A model generated the notes under the pieces. That model searched no databases, had not been told where the DNA came from, and saw nothing but the letters and a program-made list of their open reading frames with translations. The position numbers were made by a program, and so were the translations under genes. Shown piece by piece: positions 26,201 to 39,178 of a DNA stretch of 64,000 nucleotides. Origin of the DNA: Seriola aureovittata. Its lineage: Eukaryota > Chordata > Actinopteri > Carangiformes > Carangidae. Position 1 is the first letter of the stretch. The number at the start of each line of letters is the position of its first letter. The stretch covers positions 8,996,501 to 9,060,500 of the forward strand of contig NC_079377.1 in NCBI RefSeq assembly GCF_021018895.1. The letters run 5' to 3'.

Positions 26201-28148
26201 CTAATATGCAAACATATTTACTGCCACATGTGCAAGCTGTTATTACAATGTTATCTTATATCCTCTACATCACACTGGCTGTAGGTTTGATGATGATGTT
26301 ATTTTTGATTATTGTTTTCAATGTTCCAATGGTCAGGTTTCTGTAGAAAAACTTTTTTCCTATCTCTCTACAACAATAAAATGTTTCCTCTTCGTCAATT
26401 GATGTTTTCCCAGCCAGACATTCTTGACAGAGTTGGTAGATTTTTTGCATCAATCACATTTGCACTCCTTCACTAATTTTAGAAGCTTTCTGATACATCG
26501 CTCGCTTTGAGGGTCATGGTGGTCCCTCGAGAGTGTCCCATTGCCAAATTCTTGGTTTAACTTTGACCTACTGGTACTTGTTTTGCAGTGTGGTTGAAGG
26601 ATTTGACCAGCATCTGGGATGACTCACCTGTGATTTCACATCCAAATGAAGTGGTTTAGATAATTTAGTTAAGCTGTTGGCTTCTTTACAACCTGTCTGG
26701 TCATCTGAGCAGTCATGTTTCCAGTCTTTTTCCAGACCTCAGCAATTATTTTGGTGAGTGCAAGGTTGTCATCACTGACAGAGAAGATGGCCAAAACCAC
26801 AAAAAAGAAGAGACCTATTTTCTTAAACTGGAATTATCATTAAAGCGCGAAAAAGAGCAGTTACAATTTTTAAAAAAAAGAAAAAAGAAAAGATAGCCAT
26901 CCTCCCCAACACCCGTGCTTTTATAATTATCAGTAATCAGACCACCGCCTCTATATAGCAGTCAGATTGTGTCCCCCAGCTTTCACCTCTAAAGTTCAGC
27001 TTGGTGTGAACCACTCAAATGGCCCTGTTGTTTACAGTAGTGTTAAGTGCGTGCCCCTCTAGGATCAGTCAAAGCCGTAATCCCCTCTTCATTCCCACTG
27101 AGGCCCAGAGTGTGTGTAAGTGGACATGGGTGATGGCAGACAGGGAACGGCTCGCCAGCCCACCCGTTCAAGGCAGCCACGCAGTTTCACAAACACATGG
27201 AAAAACATACATATTCACTCTTTGAAACACACACAAGGAGAAAGTACTAGCGCAAACAACTGAGAAAGGAAAGAGAGTAAATGAGAGCGGTTTAGTCTTT
27301 TTTCCTAGATATTACCTCCTCCTTTCTCTGTTCTCCCTGCGTTTTTATGTCATGTCACCTTGTAAAAAGGCTTTATGGTCTTCCCAGGCCTCGTGGCTAT
27401 GAGTGTGGTGAGGTGGATTGTGGGAGCTTTAGAACTCCTCCAGGACCAGCACTTAGTGCGAGTGACAAGAGAGCATCTCCAGAGAGCTTTAGCTCGCAAA
27501 CTGGGAAACTCTTTAATCTATTTTCCTCTGCTATTTCATGTTTTTTCTCTTTCTTTCCTCTTTCTACAAGAATAGTTTTACAGAATGGCCAAGACAAAGA
27601 ACTTTAGTGGCACTTTACCAAAAATGCAAAAGGAGAGCCACTGGAGCATATAGAGCAAAGGATTTATTATACATCTAATATGTCATATTTAGCTTATACT
27701 AGATTTGATAAGACATGAATGCTAAAAGTGATTGTGCCCTTCTATATAACTGAGAATATAAATCAAAGTCAAACAGTATGACTGCTGACTTTTTTAATTC
27801 TCTGTCACAGACATCCCAGTCAAACTCTTGCGAGGCCAGCTCTGAGGGATTGTTACAGTCTTATCAGTTTCACACCAATAGACGAGAGGGAATTCACCTG
27901 TGGCTCTGAAATGGTTTCCACTTGCTCTGCAGGTCACACAACACTGGACAGCATGTGCTACTGCAGTCATTCATGTGTCGCGCTATATAATATAACTGTT
28001 GAACAAAATCGGCATGAGGGACTAAATGGGAACTCCACATGACAGAAAGAAGAAAAAAAGAGGAGGGGCATTGGTGGTATGTTAATGTAATCAGGTAGGT
28101 GTTACCCATTACCAGTGAGGTCTCATATCAGCAACTGTAACGTCTATA

Positions 28149-28192
28149 CCCCCCCCCCACTACCCCAACCCCCCACCCCCCACTCCACCCCC
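28149..28192 (+). repeat. C-rich tract
   Basis: C-runs of 4-10 separated by A, T or AA, followed by CT-rich DNA to about 28218. The opposite strand is a possible quadruplex former. Confidence 0.85.
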
Positions 28193-29798
28193 TTCACCTT
28201 CTCCTCCTTCTCCCCCCACTTTCTATTTTCCGGTCCCCGTGCAGGCCTGTCTATATAATGTCCACACAAAGCCAGTGTGGGGCCTCTCCGAGGTGTTCAA
28301 CAGCTATGCTTTAAATCATGCAATTAGTGCTCAGCTGGGGGATTTATACTTTCTGGCAACAGCACTTCTTAAGTTTATATATATCCAATACGTATATAAT
28401 TGTAGTTACAGAACTGCATTTGTAGATAACTGTTTTTGTACATTTGCAAGCATATGTGTCATACATATGTGTAATGTACATTTTAGTTGCTACACACAAA
28501 CTGCATGCATTCAATTTTAGTCATTTTGTGTTTACTCTTCAGTTTAAACATGCAATGCTTTTCTTTAGATGAACATTACCCAGTATTTCTAAAAGCTGCA
28601 GGATAATCTCAAAACTGCAGCAAGCTTAAAACAAGGCTCCTTTTCCAGGTTCTGAAATGTTTTGCAACTGCAGTAATATGGGTATATGTGTTGAAAGCAC
28701 CATCTCCGTTGGGTGCGTATCTCCCGTCTTCAGGCGTCAGTGTGACCAGTTTTATGTATTTTCCCAGGACAAATAAACAAGCTGAAATGAACATAATTAA
28801 AAGCAAGCAGTGACTCCACTACTTAAACCGTTTTTCCCAACATGAATGTCATCACAAAAGCAAATAGTGTATTACTCAACTTTAGATGGAAATCTAATTT
28901 TTTCCCTTTGCCTTGCAATTTTAATCACAGATAGTTTCATACGCACGCAGAACAGAAACCAAATAAACACTGGACAATACAAACACACGCTGCCCTGGCT
29001 CCTCACCAGCGCCTTAGTGTGAGAAAGCTCCAAAAACATTTATGTGTAACAAAAGAGTTGACTAGAAATTCCAGAGTGTCCAGCCGTCGTTCGCTGCCTG
29101 TAGTCCAAAACCAAAAACCACAGAAAATGCAGCAAAGGAGTCCACCTCCTTACCGGCAAACACACACCACATGTGATACTGATACTGCACACATGTACAC
29201 ACTACCTACCCACAATAAAAACTGATAACTCCCCCTTTTTTTTGTCTTCACTCACACATAGAGACATAAAAATGAATTTACAGTGCAGTCACAGAGGAGG
29301 AAGCAGAGACCCTTTGAAGACAAAGACAGCTGTCATACGAACACATTAGACCAAATTTAATCACCATAATGATCCTCATCAATCACAGTTGAGGTAAATA
29401 TGAGTTTGTGTTGGGGATGAATCATGTCTGATAAATTGAATCCATTTAATTGGGCAGGCATCCTGACGATGAGCAATGAGCTAAAGACATTCCCCATATT
29501 TGATTTCCCATTAGCCTGGTGAAGTGAAGAAGGGCAGTCACAAACACCACACCATCCACTGTGATTGATTTGATGTTTATTCATAGAACGAGTGATAGGC
29601 TAAGATGCTTTTTCTGTTTTAGAAAAATATAAGTTGATATAATCAATTGAGCTGGCTTTAAATAACTTTTACGACACGTGATTTAAATCTTTTTATTTGA
29701 GGAGGTAGTAAAATGATAAAATAAACATTCTCTGTTAAAATTAAAATCTTAATTTGTGATCGTGATACATGATGCACTCTCTTCCATTCTTTCTATGT

Positions 29799-29835
29799 GT
29801 GTGTATGTGTGTGTGTGTGTGTGTGTGTGCGTGTG
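29799..29835 (+). repeat. (GT)n microsatellite
   Basis: GT dinucleotides with AT and GC interruptions, about 180 bases left of the long (CA)n tract. Confidence 0.9.
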
Positions 29836-30013
29836 GTTTCCTGTGTAGCATACTCTCCAGGTTGGGCTTCGAGAGAAAATTTACGATGGAGGATGGTTGG
29901 TCTTCCTCTGGCTCCAGGGCAGGAAAAGTTGTGAAATATGTGTCAGCAATAAAGGGAACCAGCATGTTTGTGTTTAAAGAGCGAAAATAGTAACATACAC
30001 ACCAACTGTATGA

Positions 30014-30014
<1 letters not shown>

Positions 30015-30108
<94 letters not shown>
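30015..30108 (+). repeat. long perfect (CA)n microsatellite
   Basis: About 47 uninterrupted CA dinucleotides, followed by GA-interrupted CA to about 30125. The longest perfect microsatellite in the window and likely to vary in length between individuals. Confidence 0.97.
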
Positions 30109-30111
<3 letters not shown>

Positions 30112-30125
30112 ACACACAGACACAC

Positions 30126-33100
30126 GTGTGCCTGTGCACGAGAAAGTCGAGGATAAAGACTGATTGATTCAGATGTGTGATGAGGGAGAGAGAGGAGACT
30201 CTACAGTACGGAGAGGTGAGAGAGAGAAAGGGCTATTGGGACACTGAGTCTGTGTAATTCTTGGCGGTGTATTCGCACCCTGTTACATTCCTTCCATGAA
30301 AGAATGCAATGAGTATAAAAGCCATTAACTGTAGAGGTTCCCCAACAACAGCCGAGCTCATTTACTATGGTATAATTTACTGCTTTGTTAATTATCTGGC
30401 TGCGTTAAAATTCCCCCTTTTGACCAAAATTGGGACTGGTGTGCTTGAGCGTGGTTTTAGTTGTGTCTGGCAGAATTAAAGTGTAAAATAGTTATTGAGG
30501 AGTGGCTTTTTTCCATTGGTCAGAAACAAATTCTTCTTCAAGGTGTGAGGCTTTGGGTTGTTTTGCTTGTCATCTGTGTGTTTCCAAATTGAGGAACAGT
30601 TGGATAAATGAAAATGTTGAGTAACACTGACAAGATATGAGGAAATGACAGCTTTGTCAGTGTGTGTGTGTGTGATCGGTTTAATGTTACTCCGTGTGAG
30701 AAAAAGTGAAAAATATAGTGTATGTGTGTGCAAGCATTTATCTGCCTGCTGCCTGAAAGCGGACGAGGTAATGCTTACTCACTGGACACATTGTTTCTTT
30801 CAGTAACGAGCCAACTGGACGGGCTCCAGTGAAAATAGTATGAGGGGATGAGATGGTAATCTATTTACCCATTTTCACATTCTTGAAGCAGTAGGGCTCA
30901 CCTCAGTGTGCTGCTGTGGGGGGAAGCCATTAAGCAATTTCACCAAGCTGATGGCAAAACCATATTTTCAATTTCAGAACTGCAGTTGTTGGGGTGCTGC
31001 TCAGTGACTGTTATTGATCCAAAAACTGCTGATCGGATCGAGGAATGCTGACCTGTGCTGAAACACAACATTTGTGGCTTAATGAATGACAATGTGAACC
31101 CAGGAAAGCTGCTGAAATCCTTTAATGGGCCTTCTGGCACTGTTAAACCCCTGTTCACCCCCACCTCCCTCTACCCACACGGCTGATGTCTCCATACTGT
31201 GGTATACAGTAAAATTATGGCCTAATTAGGGGGGGGGGGGGGTTAGATGAGGTGGTTAGGTTTCATGGTCTAACTGCTGCTGCTGCTGCTGCTTGTGATG
31301 CTATCTGCTCAGGCTCAGGGGAGCACAGGGGACCCACATCTAGCCTTCACCCCCCCCACCTTCTTAGAAGCTATGGGTGCAGACAGTTTGGTGCCACAAG
31401 GTCCGGAACCAGTAATGGACCGAGTCGTGACTAATGAGCTCCCTATCGCTCTAATGGGAGCATGTGGTGTGGGCCACATCCCCCTGCCTCTTCTGCAGAA
31501 CTGACCAAGGTATACTTATACATTCATATATGTATGTATGTACTTATACGTATACACTCACGGGGCTCGGACAGTCAGTCTGGGATCATTTACAAATGAT
31601 TTTAACCAGTAACATATTTCTTGCTACATTTCTGCAGTATTTCAAATTGTGTTGTTGCAGCAGAAACAAAATAATCCACTTCCTACTCACCAGATGGAGA
31701 TGTAAAAACCAAAAAGGACAATGTCAAACTTTCAGTAAGAGGGTATAGCTTGAACCACAGCTGTGTTACATGAATTGGTCATAGAGTTGCAAAGCTGACA
31801 TCTATTTTGCGCATCATTAGAAGAAAGAAATAATTTGCTTGCCAAATGAATAGAAAAAAAGTCCACAATCCTCATCTGCTCCACCACGTCTTGGCATGCC
31901 TCAGGCCTGTGGTTGTTACTGCTAACATAAACCTGGTCACAATGAGATGTGGACGTCATGTAAGCGTGTGTGAGCCATTTGTTGTATCACTGACACCCAC
32001 AACAAACCAATTCCTTCATCAACCCCCTCCTTTCAATTAATTTTTTTCCACAACCCCAAACACATCAGTTCATTTCTGACACAGTCGTGACAAATTACAA
32101 ACCATTCCAGTGTTCAGGGTTTAGCTGGGCCGCGTTGGTGGGAGCACCACATGCAGTGTGTTTGGAGATGAAGGGCTGATGAGAGCCAAGCTGTTGTCAG
32201 AAACAGACTGCGCACACAACTAACAATGCAGCTCTGAGAACCACTATTGACCATATGGTGGTACTTAGTTGAACTCTTTGTCAGCACTAAATTGTTTAAT
32301 TTCATATATGCTTGCTTAAGAAAGAAATATTTTTATGTTTACTCCCATAATGGAATTTGGATTTGTGCAATGGATAAATATTTACAGCCCAGATGAAAAG
32401 TCATTCATCAGGTTTATGATGGCTTCTCAGGATGAGGCAGGTTGGATCAGAGTAGTTGGTGGGATTTCTTAAACAGACGAAAATGGAGTTTATCTAGAAA
32501 CAGTTGCCATTGTTTAATCTTCTCTGTTTATTTTTCCGATGACGTGACTGTGTCTATGTTGCTTTGATGAGAGGATCACCAAAAGTGCCGTCATGCAGCC
32601 TATACTGCTTCACTTCTGAACTCAGAACATGCATCAATGCAATTTAAATGAAACGCAGCATCCCATTTTATTAGCAGCTGAACCTGATCCATGTTGCATT
32701 ATGTACAGATGCTGTCTGACACAGGAGCAAACCGACAAGTGGGGGTCTAGTGAACCTGAAGCAGCAATATATTAGGTTAGTTTTAGGTTACCAAGTGGAT
32801 GATTCTCCACTCAGCTAACAGAGAGCTGATTCATTGCAGGGGTAAAAGGTGATCAATGGTCCATTGCATCAGATAAGCACCTCACTGGGTGGCTGGATGG
32901 ATCCCCTCTCAGAAGCTGAGGTTAAACAATGCAGTCCAGAGTCACCCAAAGGTACCCAAAAATTAAGGCACAATCAGAGCTTTTCAGAGTGGGCAGCAAG
33001 GTGAGTGAGCAGGTTGGTCAAGGGTGAGTGGGGCGGCAGAGGTAATAAAGACTCTGTGATTAACATGAAATTAACTCGGCTGATGGATCCGGTGACACTG

Positions 33101-33739
33101 ATCAAGTCGATGTGTGTGTGTTTCTGTGTATGTGCTGTGAGGATGTCAGAGCAGTAGTGTTGCTATAGGTTTGCATCACCAGGGAAAAGACAGACGCTGT
33201 TAAGCGTTATTGTTGATGGATGATGTGGTAATGGATAGAAGATGGCTTACACATAGAGATCCAGATGGAGAAAGCCAGGGATGAGGGATGAGGAGGAGGA
33301 ATGTGGAAGAAAGACACCATCTTTGCTACTCGACGCTGTAATGTCTCCCTCACAAGCAATGATCTCACACGCGTGAGCAGGAACACCTGTTCAGAGCTGG
33401 CTGATTCTGTGGCTGCAGAAAGAGAGACAAGAGTAATTGTACTACACATCTGCTAAGCTGCTGAACAATAAAGCTTAATTCACATTAAAATGGACCTGAT
33501 TAATCACATGAATGCGAATGAGCTGACACAGCAAGTTAGCAGCGTGTGATAAAATTAATTCAATATTTTTAGTTCACATAGTGTACTGAAAGAAAGAGGA
33601 GCAGAGTGAAAAAAACGAAACATCCCTGCTCCACATTAAAAGAATACTTCACTGACATCATTGAATTCAGAAACTCACCTGTCGGCTTGAAAGGTGGCTA
33701 AGTTTGTTGCTCCTGGGATGTCTAGATAGCTGAGTGATC
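30126..33739. other. non-coding region
   Basis: No gene recognised. It holds a (TG)n tract at 30659-30674, a run of 14 G near 31229-31242, and (CTG)n at 31274-31292. Open frames are under 100 codons and without recognisable homology. Confidence 0.65.
31274..31292 (+). repeat. (CTG)n trinucleotide repeat
   Basis: Six CTG units. A run of 14 G lies about 30 bases upstream. Confidence 0.9.
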
Positions 33740-34049
33740 AAAGGGGCTATTTGTAAGTTTTCTCTACCGCTGAACATGGTTTCTTGCCGCTATGGGAATG
33801 TGACGAGATGGGCCGATATGGGCTGGAGCTAGCTGGTTAGCATAAAAACTTCAGTGGAGGAAAAAAGCATGATAGAAACAAGACTTAACATTGGCATTGC
33901 TTTCCACCATTGGAGACAGCTCTTATTGGTGAGTAAAGGAAAGAAGTTCGATGCTGGACCTGCAACATCTTCTCTGGACTGGTAAGTAAACAGCTGTTAA
34001 GGCTAATGTTGGCTATGTAGCAATAGCAAAACTTACAAATCGCTCCTTT
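33740..34049 (+). mobile_element. MITE-like element with terminal inverted repeats (copy 1)
   Basis: A 310-bp unit starting AAAGGGGCTATTTGTAAG and ending with its near-exact reverse complement (22-base termini with two mismatches). It has no coding capacity. Its interior (TTTCCACCATTGGAGACAGC, then CTGGTAAGTAAACAGCTGTT) is shared with 37177-37387 and, inverted, with 57411-57836. It is therefore a dispersed non-autonomous DNA transposon family. The superfamily is not resolved because no clear target-site duplication could be read. Confidence 0.75.
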
Positions 34050-34252
34050 AAGGCACATACCACATAACTGCAACCCTGAACAGATTCCAGCTGGGGACTT
34101 TGTTGCATATACTCCTCCCTCTTTGCTTCTATCCAGTCTGAAAACAGTTTGTCATGCTTATTCAGAGGACAGGAGTTTGTAGTTAACTTGGATTCACAGA
34201 AGTTACAGTGGATGATAGTGAAAAACAAGACTGAGTCTTGCCAGTGTCTCTG

Positions 34253-34611
34253 TGAGGCTGTACTTAGACACAGCGATGCTTTGAACTTAAGTGATATAAT
34301 GAGATGTAATGTTTTCCATTTTCCCCATCACAGTTTAGCATGCTAACATTTGCTAATAAGCTCTAAACACAGTTCAACTGAGGCCGATGGGAATGTCACC
34401 GGTTTTGCAGACTGGCTATGAACCAAAGTAATGGACAAAGATAGATGGAAAATTAAGTCACAACAACTGATACTGAGGAGGACATGAATATCTGTACCAA
34501 AGTTAATGGCTATTCATCTGACAGTTGTTGAAACATACCACTAAAAAACATAAATCTCAACCTCATGGTGGCGTAAGAGGAAAAGTAAGTATAATTCATC
34601 CTTTGGGGTCC
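34253..34611 (+). repeat. degenerate copy of a common fish-type interspersed repeat
   Basis: It contains, in order, GAGGCTGTACTTAGACAC, TTAGCATGCTAACATTTGCT, GATGGGAATGTCACC, ACCAAAGTAATGGACAAAG, GGACATGAATATCTGTACC and CCTCATGGTGGCG. From memory this is the order of blocks in a repeat seen throughout percomorph genomes. The copy is diverged and has internal changes. No coding capacity. Family name not assigned. Confidence 0.6.
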
Positions 34612-37176
34612 AAAATCTCTAAAATACTGAAAAGAGGTATGTGTGTCAAAGGGTAACAAAACATCCAAACAAATACTGCATGATGTATAAAACACATTTC
34701 CAACACTTACTTGTATGCTCAGTATGCTCCAATTAATCACTGTTTCACAGAAAACTCTATATATGATACTTCAGGATAAAAGTATTTAAAAGCAGGTCAT
34801 CTTTGTTTAGGAGATTTTGACATTTGATAATAAAAATCCAGAGATTTTTATTCCTTTAAGCAACTATATTCATGACACATGACACACAAGTGTATGTGTT
34901 TGCAATGTTTGCATTTGTACTCTCCATGTAGTACTCATTTTGACTTTGACCTCTCCGTGCCCATTACCTCATCCTGTGAGGTCACACACATGTCACACAA
35001 ACACTGTATTTAAAGTCAGCAGTTAACACCTGCAATGCAGCCACTGCTGCCCATCTCTTGTATGAAATAAGCCTTCTCCTGGGTCTTGTGCAAAATCAGT
35101 ATAACTTAAAAAAAACATGGCTAGTTCCTGTTGTGTTTGGATGGGCTAAGAGCTCCATCACCAGTTTCTTTGTAAGGTGTTGGCAGGGTGTTTTGTGTGC
35201 ACACTGCCTTGGGCTGGCCAGCAGACAGTAGTGTGTGTTATAGTGTGGACTAACTTTGCATTCCTTTGTATTGTCCTTTTAGGCCTAAGGCAAACATTTC
35301 TGCACCCAGTGACACAAAAAAGCACAATAACACGTTTCAGAGAATCCCATCTTGTATTTTCAAGTGAACTTGAAATTTTGTGGCCTGAAAAATCACAGAA
35401 ACTAAACTGCTGGCCATGTGGGAGGGGTCAGAGGAGGAAGAAGTTCCTGGGTAGATGAAGAGAGGTCAAGCTGCCTGTGAACACGGAAACTCGATCTTTA
35501 ATCTTGATAAAGAGGTGACGGCTGGGTTGAGTTAGGTTGAACTAACAACGGTCTGATTGGAGGAAAACTTTACTCACTTCACGACGTCACCACCCTCCTG
35601 TAAAACCTGCATGTATTCCTCCTGTGTTGCCCCAATGAATACCCTTTCACTTTCAGGACATGTTTTTGTTTTGTCTCCCAGAGAGTAGCCTGACCAGAGC
35701 CCTGATGTTTCCAGTTAACCCACAGTGGAAGTCTCTCATTTGACAAACAGCAGTTCTGCCCCGAGAGATCTGGTATACCAAGGAGGAGAGCCGATCCGCA
35801 TGAAGGCTGATGCTGGCAAATCAAACTTTTACTGATCCTACAAAACACACACACACTCTCTTTCTCTCATATACAGGACTTGTGATTTACACCCGCTGCA
35901 TTGTCAAGATACTCTGAACCAGCTGCACAAATTGATAACAGTTTAGTTTATGAGTTTGGATCATCACTCATGCTTCTGCAAGTGGTTTTGCAACTCTCAG
36001 CAGGATTGTGTGCTTGAACGCAAAGGCCTGCATGTTTTCCCATTGTTTGATATGATTGGGTGTTTGTGTTGTTTCATTTTGGAATCCATCTGTTTGAAGC
36101 CCTCTTCTCTGAGGGTGATTGAAGTCAGAGAGCCCCTTCTCCAGCAATGAGTCGGTTAAAATTTGCAGTATTTGTGAAATCCTGTGACAATGGAAGATAC
36201 ATGGGGAATAGTGGATGCAGCTCCCTGATAGGATTCTATTGTGTGAGATTGAAAAGCAGGTGATGTGAGTCGTCTATGAAGTTGACAAGGCAAACGAGAG
36301 AACTGTTTTCTTCTCATTTGAGAAGACAGCCAAGAAGATTTGCTTTATGTCTGTGGCTTTGCAGCCCAGTGATGGATGTATCGCTAAATGGTTAGTCTCA
36401 GCTGTGCTGCAGTGTACTGCACTGCAGTGGTGGGTAACATTTGAACAGACCTGAGCCGATTGTTGATACTGAACTGCTGTATCATGTGGCAGAAAATGAC
36501 AGAGTTGGTCTTGAATATAACGGTTTTGTTGCAGAACAGTAGCCAAAAGGTGCTCACAGCCTTCCCGTGTTCACATCCACACTCTTCAGGATAAAATGCG
36601 CTGCACTTAACACATGTTTTTATGCCAAGTGCACTTGGTGAAAGGCATGTCCCTCTGTATGAGTCACACGTACCTGGCTGATGATAATAACAGACCACAG
36701 GAGGCAAGGGATGGAGAGGGAGAAAAGTAGAGAGTGAGAAGCACAGAAAAACATTTTTACTAGCCTGCACAGTAGATCACTCTCACCCGGGGGTGTAGTC
36801 AGGAAGGGCTAGCCAGCTTTATTGACTGCTTGGCAGCTCGCTGTGAGTGGAGGGGAGGGATGGAAGATCAGATTGTTCTCTCACCTGAAACAATTCTAAT
36901 CCAGCAAGAGTTACTGCCCTTGTTGGCTCTAAAAGAAGAAGTGAATTTAAAGTAGAGAGATTACTGTGAGTCAGAGATGGGATGTGAAAAACCAGCTGAA
37001 AGATAATTCATCACAATAAACAGTTTATGGCCTCTGTTGTTTTTGTCATGGTTACATTGTCATCAAGGGGTAGTAACAACTTGGCTTGTAGGTGCATTCA
37101 TTAAAAGTCTGACATTGAATGTTTTATGATTATACTCAGTTTGGCATTGGATGTTGCATTCATTAACAAGAAACTT
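34612..37176. other. non-coding region
   Basis: No gene, RNA gene or clear repeat recognised. Open frames are short. A short self-complementary stretch with CTGCAGTGTACTGCACTGCA near 36408-36428 is the only local structure noted. Confidence 0.6.
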
Positions 37177-37387
37177 ATCTAGTTAATGTGCTAACTTCAG
37201 TAGGAAAAAAGATGTGATAGAGACGAAGAGTTAACATTAGTGTTGCTTTCCACCACTGGAAACAGCTCTTGGTGAGTAAAAGAGTCTGATGCTGAACTCA
37301 CAATGTTTCTTCAAGACTGGTAAGTAAACAGCTGTTAATGCTAACAATAGCTATGTAGCAATAGCAAAACTTATAAATAGCTCCTTC
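37177..37387 (+). mobile_element. MITE-like element, left end missing (copy 2)
   Basis: Matches the right two thirds of the element at 33740-34049, including TTTCCACCACTGGAAACAGC, CTGGTAAGTAAACAGCTGTT, TAGCAATAGCAAAACTTA and a diverged right terminus. No left terminus was found upstream, so it is truncated. Confidence 0.7.
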
Positions 37388-38835
37388 AAAAAGAATAATG
37401 CGGTTTTGGTCATACTTGCATTAAAAAGACTTGTGTTTGGCAGGCCATCAACCAAATGTCTGTTGTCGGGGCATCCTGGAATGCACCAGCAAGTACAGTT
37501 TTTTCATTAGCAAATGGATTGACAAGCGAGAATAACATACTGTGAATTTGACAAAACAAATAAAAGCAATGCAATTGTCATTAGTTGCAATTGCCCTTTT
37601 AAGCAATGCAGTAATGTAAGAAGAGAATAATTGCATTTACTGGTTTAAGGCAACCCACCACACGGTGATACGGCTGTCTTTGAAAGTGCAGTTGTTGCAT
37701 GTTTTGTCTAACATCTGTCATAATGTTAACACTGATAAGCTGTCACTGAAAAGCTAGAGTCACCCTGTTGCAGCCTGCTTTTGTCATTTCTTAACAGGTG
37801 TATTTTTTTTTTAGTTGCAAGAACACTTACTTTGATATTGTTTTATTGCTTTTTCTTCTCACATCATCTCATAGCTTTCTTATTGTTTCCCAACAAGTAG
37901 GCACATGATGGCTCACCTTCCGACCAGTAACAGGAGCAGTAATAAAAACAAAACTGCCTCGAAACAAAAATGTTGCAAGAAAGTTCTTCATTTTAAAAGC
38001 TTGAAAACTAATAAAAAGGGCAACCTGTGGCCTAGTTTTCAGGACATTTTTACCACGTCCAGCTCAAAGCTGAAGGTGTTTCGAAACGAGAGGATTTATT
38101 TGTTGTAATAAAATATTATTCTTCAGCCCTTGGGTAAAGAAAAGGATTAGACAAGGAGTCAGTGTGAAGTATTGAACTCCACACCTGCTCACTGCTGCAT
38201 CTGGGGAGATGCCCTGTTACTCAACTCCTTGGAACAGCCCTTGTTAGCACCCAAAGGACACACACATACAACACGCTGAGGTGTTCCAACTTGATAGAGG
38301 ACAAACAGAAAAGATTAAGACTGAATAGTTGCTGCACACATCCACTGTTGGGTGGGATAATAACCCTGCCAGACTGGGGCTACTGCTAAAAAAAGGACAA
38401 CTTGAGTGAAACCCCTCCAAGTGGTTTATTTATGATCACTAATTCTGCCTCGCAGCAAGTGTGTCTTCCTTGGAGCCGAGGCCTGTCTCTCTCTGTCTCT
38501 CCACTGTTTGGGACCTGCCAGCAAGTCCTAGAGCAGAGACAACCTGAAAGGCCTGGCAGGCTCACCAGCACCCAGGCATAATGAGAACACACCATTAAGT
38601 CATCCTGCAAGACTACACATGCAGCCACACCAGCAAACCCTCACTGATTGAAGAGCAACACTTTCTCTCTCACCCTGAATTAAAGTGCTTGAGGGGAAGA
38701 GAGGGACACTTGGAAGAACTAGTGGGACAGTTGTCATTGCATTGTATTTTAAAAAGGTCCTTTTCCAATTCATATATATTTTCCCATACACACATAGTAT
38801 TTTCTTAGCAAGGATTTTCAGCCCTGGTTTTAGTA
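37388..38835. other. non-coding region
   Basis: No gene or repeat family recognised. Contains a T-run near 37805-37813. Confidence 0.6.
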
Positions 38836-39178
38836 AAATAGTTTAACATTTTGGGAAATGTGATAAGTTAGAGTTAAATGAGAACACTCTCACGGCTGTA
38901 GGGTAAATATCATGCTACATCCAGCAGTAGCCATTAGCTTAGCTTAGCATAAATACTGGAAACTTGGGGGAACAGCTGGCCTGGCTGTAAGAAGGTTAAA
39001 AAAGTAAGCCTGCCAGCAACATCCACACCACTTTACACATTGTAGCAATTCACAATTCCTACAAAACCCAAAGTGTCATCCTAAACTAAGCTAACCACCT
39101 GCTGGCTGTAGCCTCATATTTAATGTAATGAGAGTGGCACTGATCTTTGACACTTCATTGAAGAAATAGTCCCAAATA
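38836..39178. mobile_element. foldback element with long inverted arms
   Basis: The left arm has AAATATCATGCTACATCCAG, then CAGTAGCCATTAGCTTAGCT. The right arm has CTAAGCTAACCACCTGCTGG, then CTGTAGCCTCATATTTAATG, which is its approximate reverse complement. The centre has GCATAAATACTGGAAACTTG and AACAGCTGGCCTGGCTGTAA. From memory these blocks belong to a very common percomorph non-autonomous repeat with long inverted ends. No coding capacity. Outer limits are approximate. Confidence 0.65.

Larger units (their letters stand above)
26191..30014. other. non-coding region right of the array
   Basis: No gene recognised. Near 26730-26860 the minus strand has a 49-codon open stretch (includes DDNLALTKIIAEVWKKTG) without recognised homology or a start. 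C-rich DNA lies at 28149-28192, and a mixed-composition stretch with homeodomain-type TAAT/ATTA cores lies near 29430-29540. The rest is unremarkable non-coding DNA. Confidence 0.6.

Noticed and set aside
26730..26860. Minus-strand 49-codon stretch containing DDNLALTKIIAEVWKKTG as a gene exon
   Set aside because: No recognised family, stops on both sides, and no convincing splice sites. Kept only as a remark.
29741..30156. Frames of up to 132 codons rich in Cys-Val or Thr-His
   Set aside because: Produced entirely by the (CA)n/(GT)n tracts.
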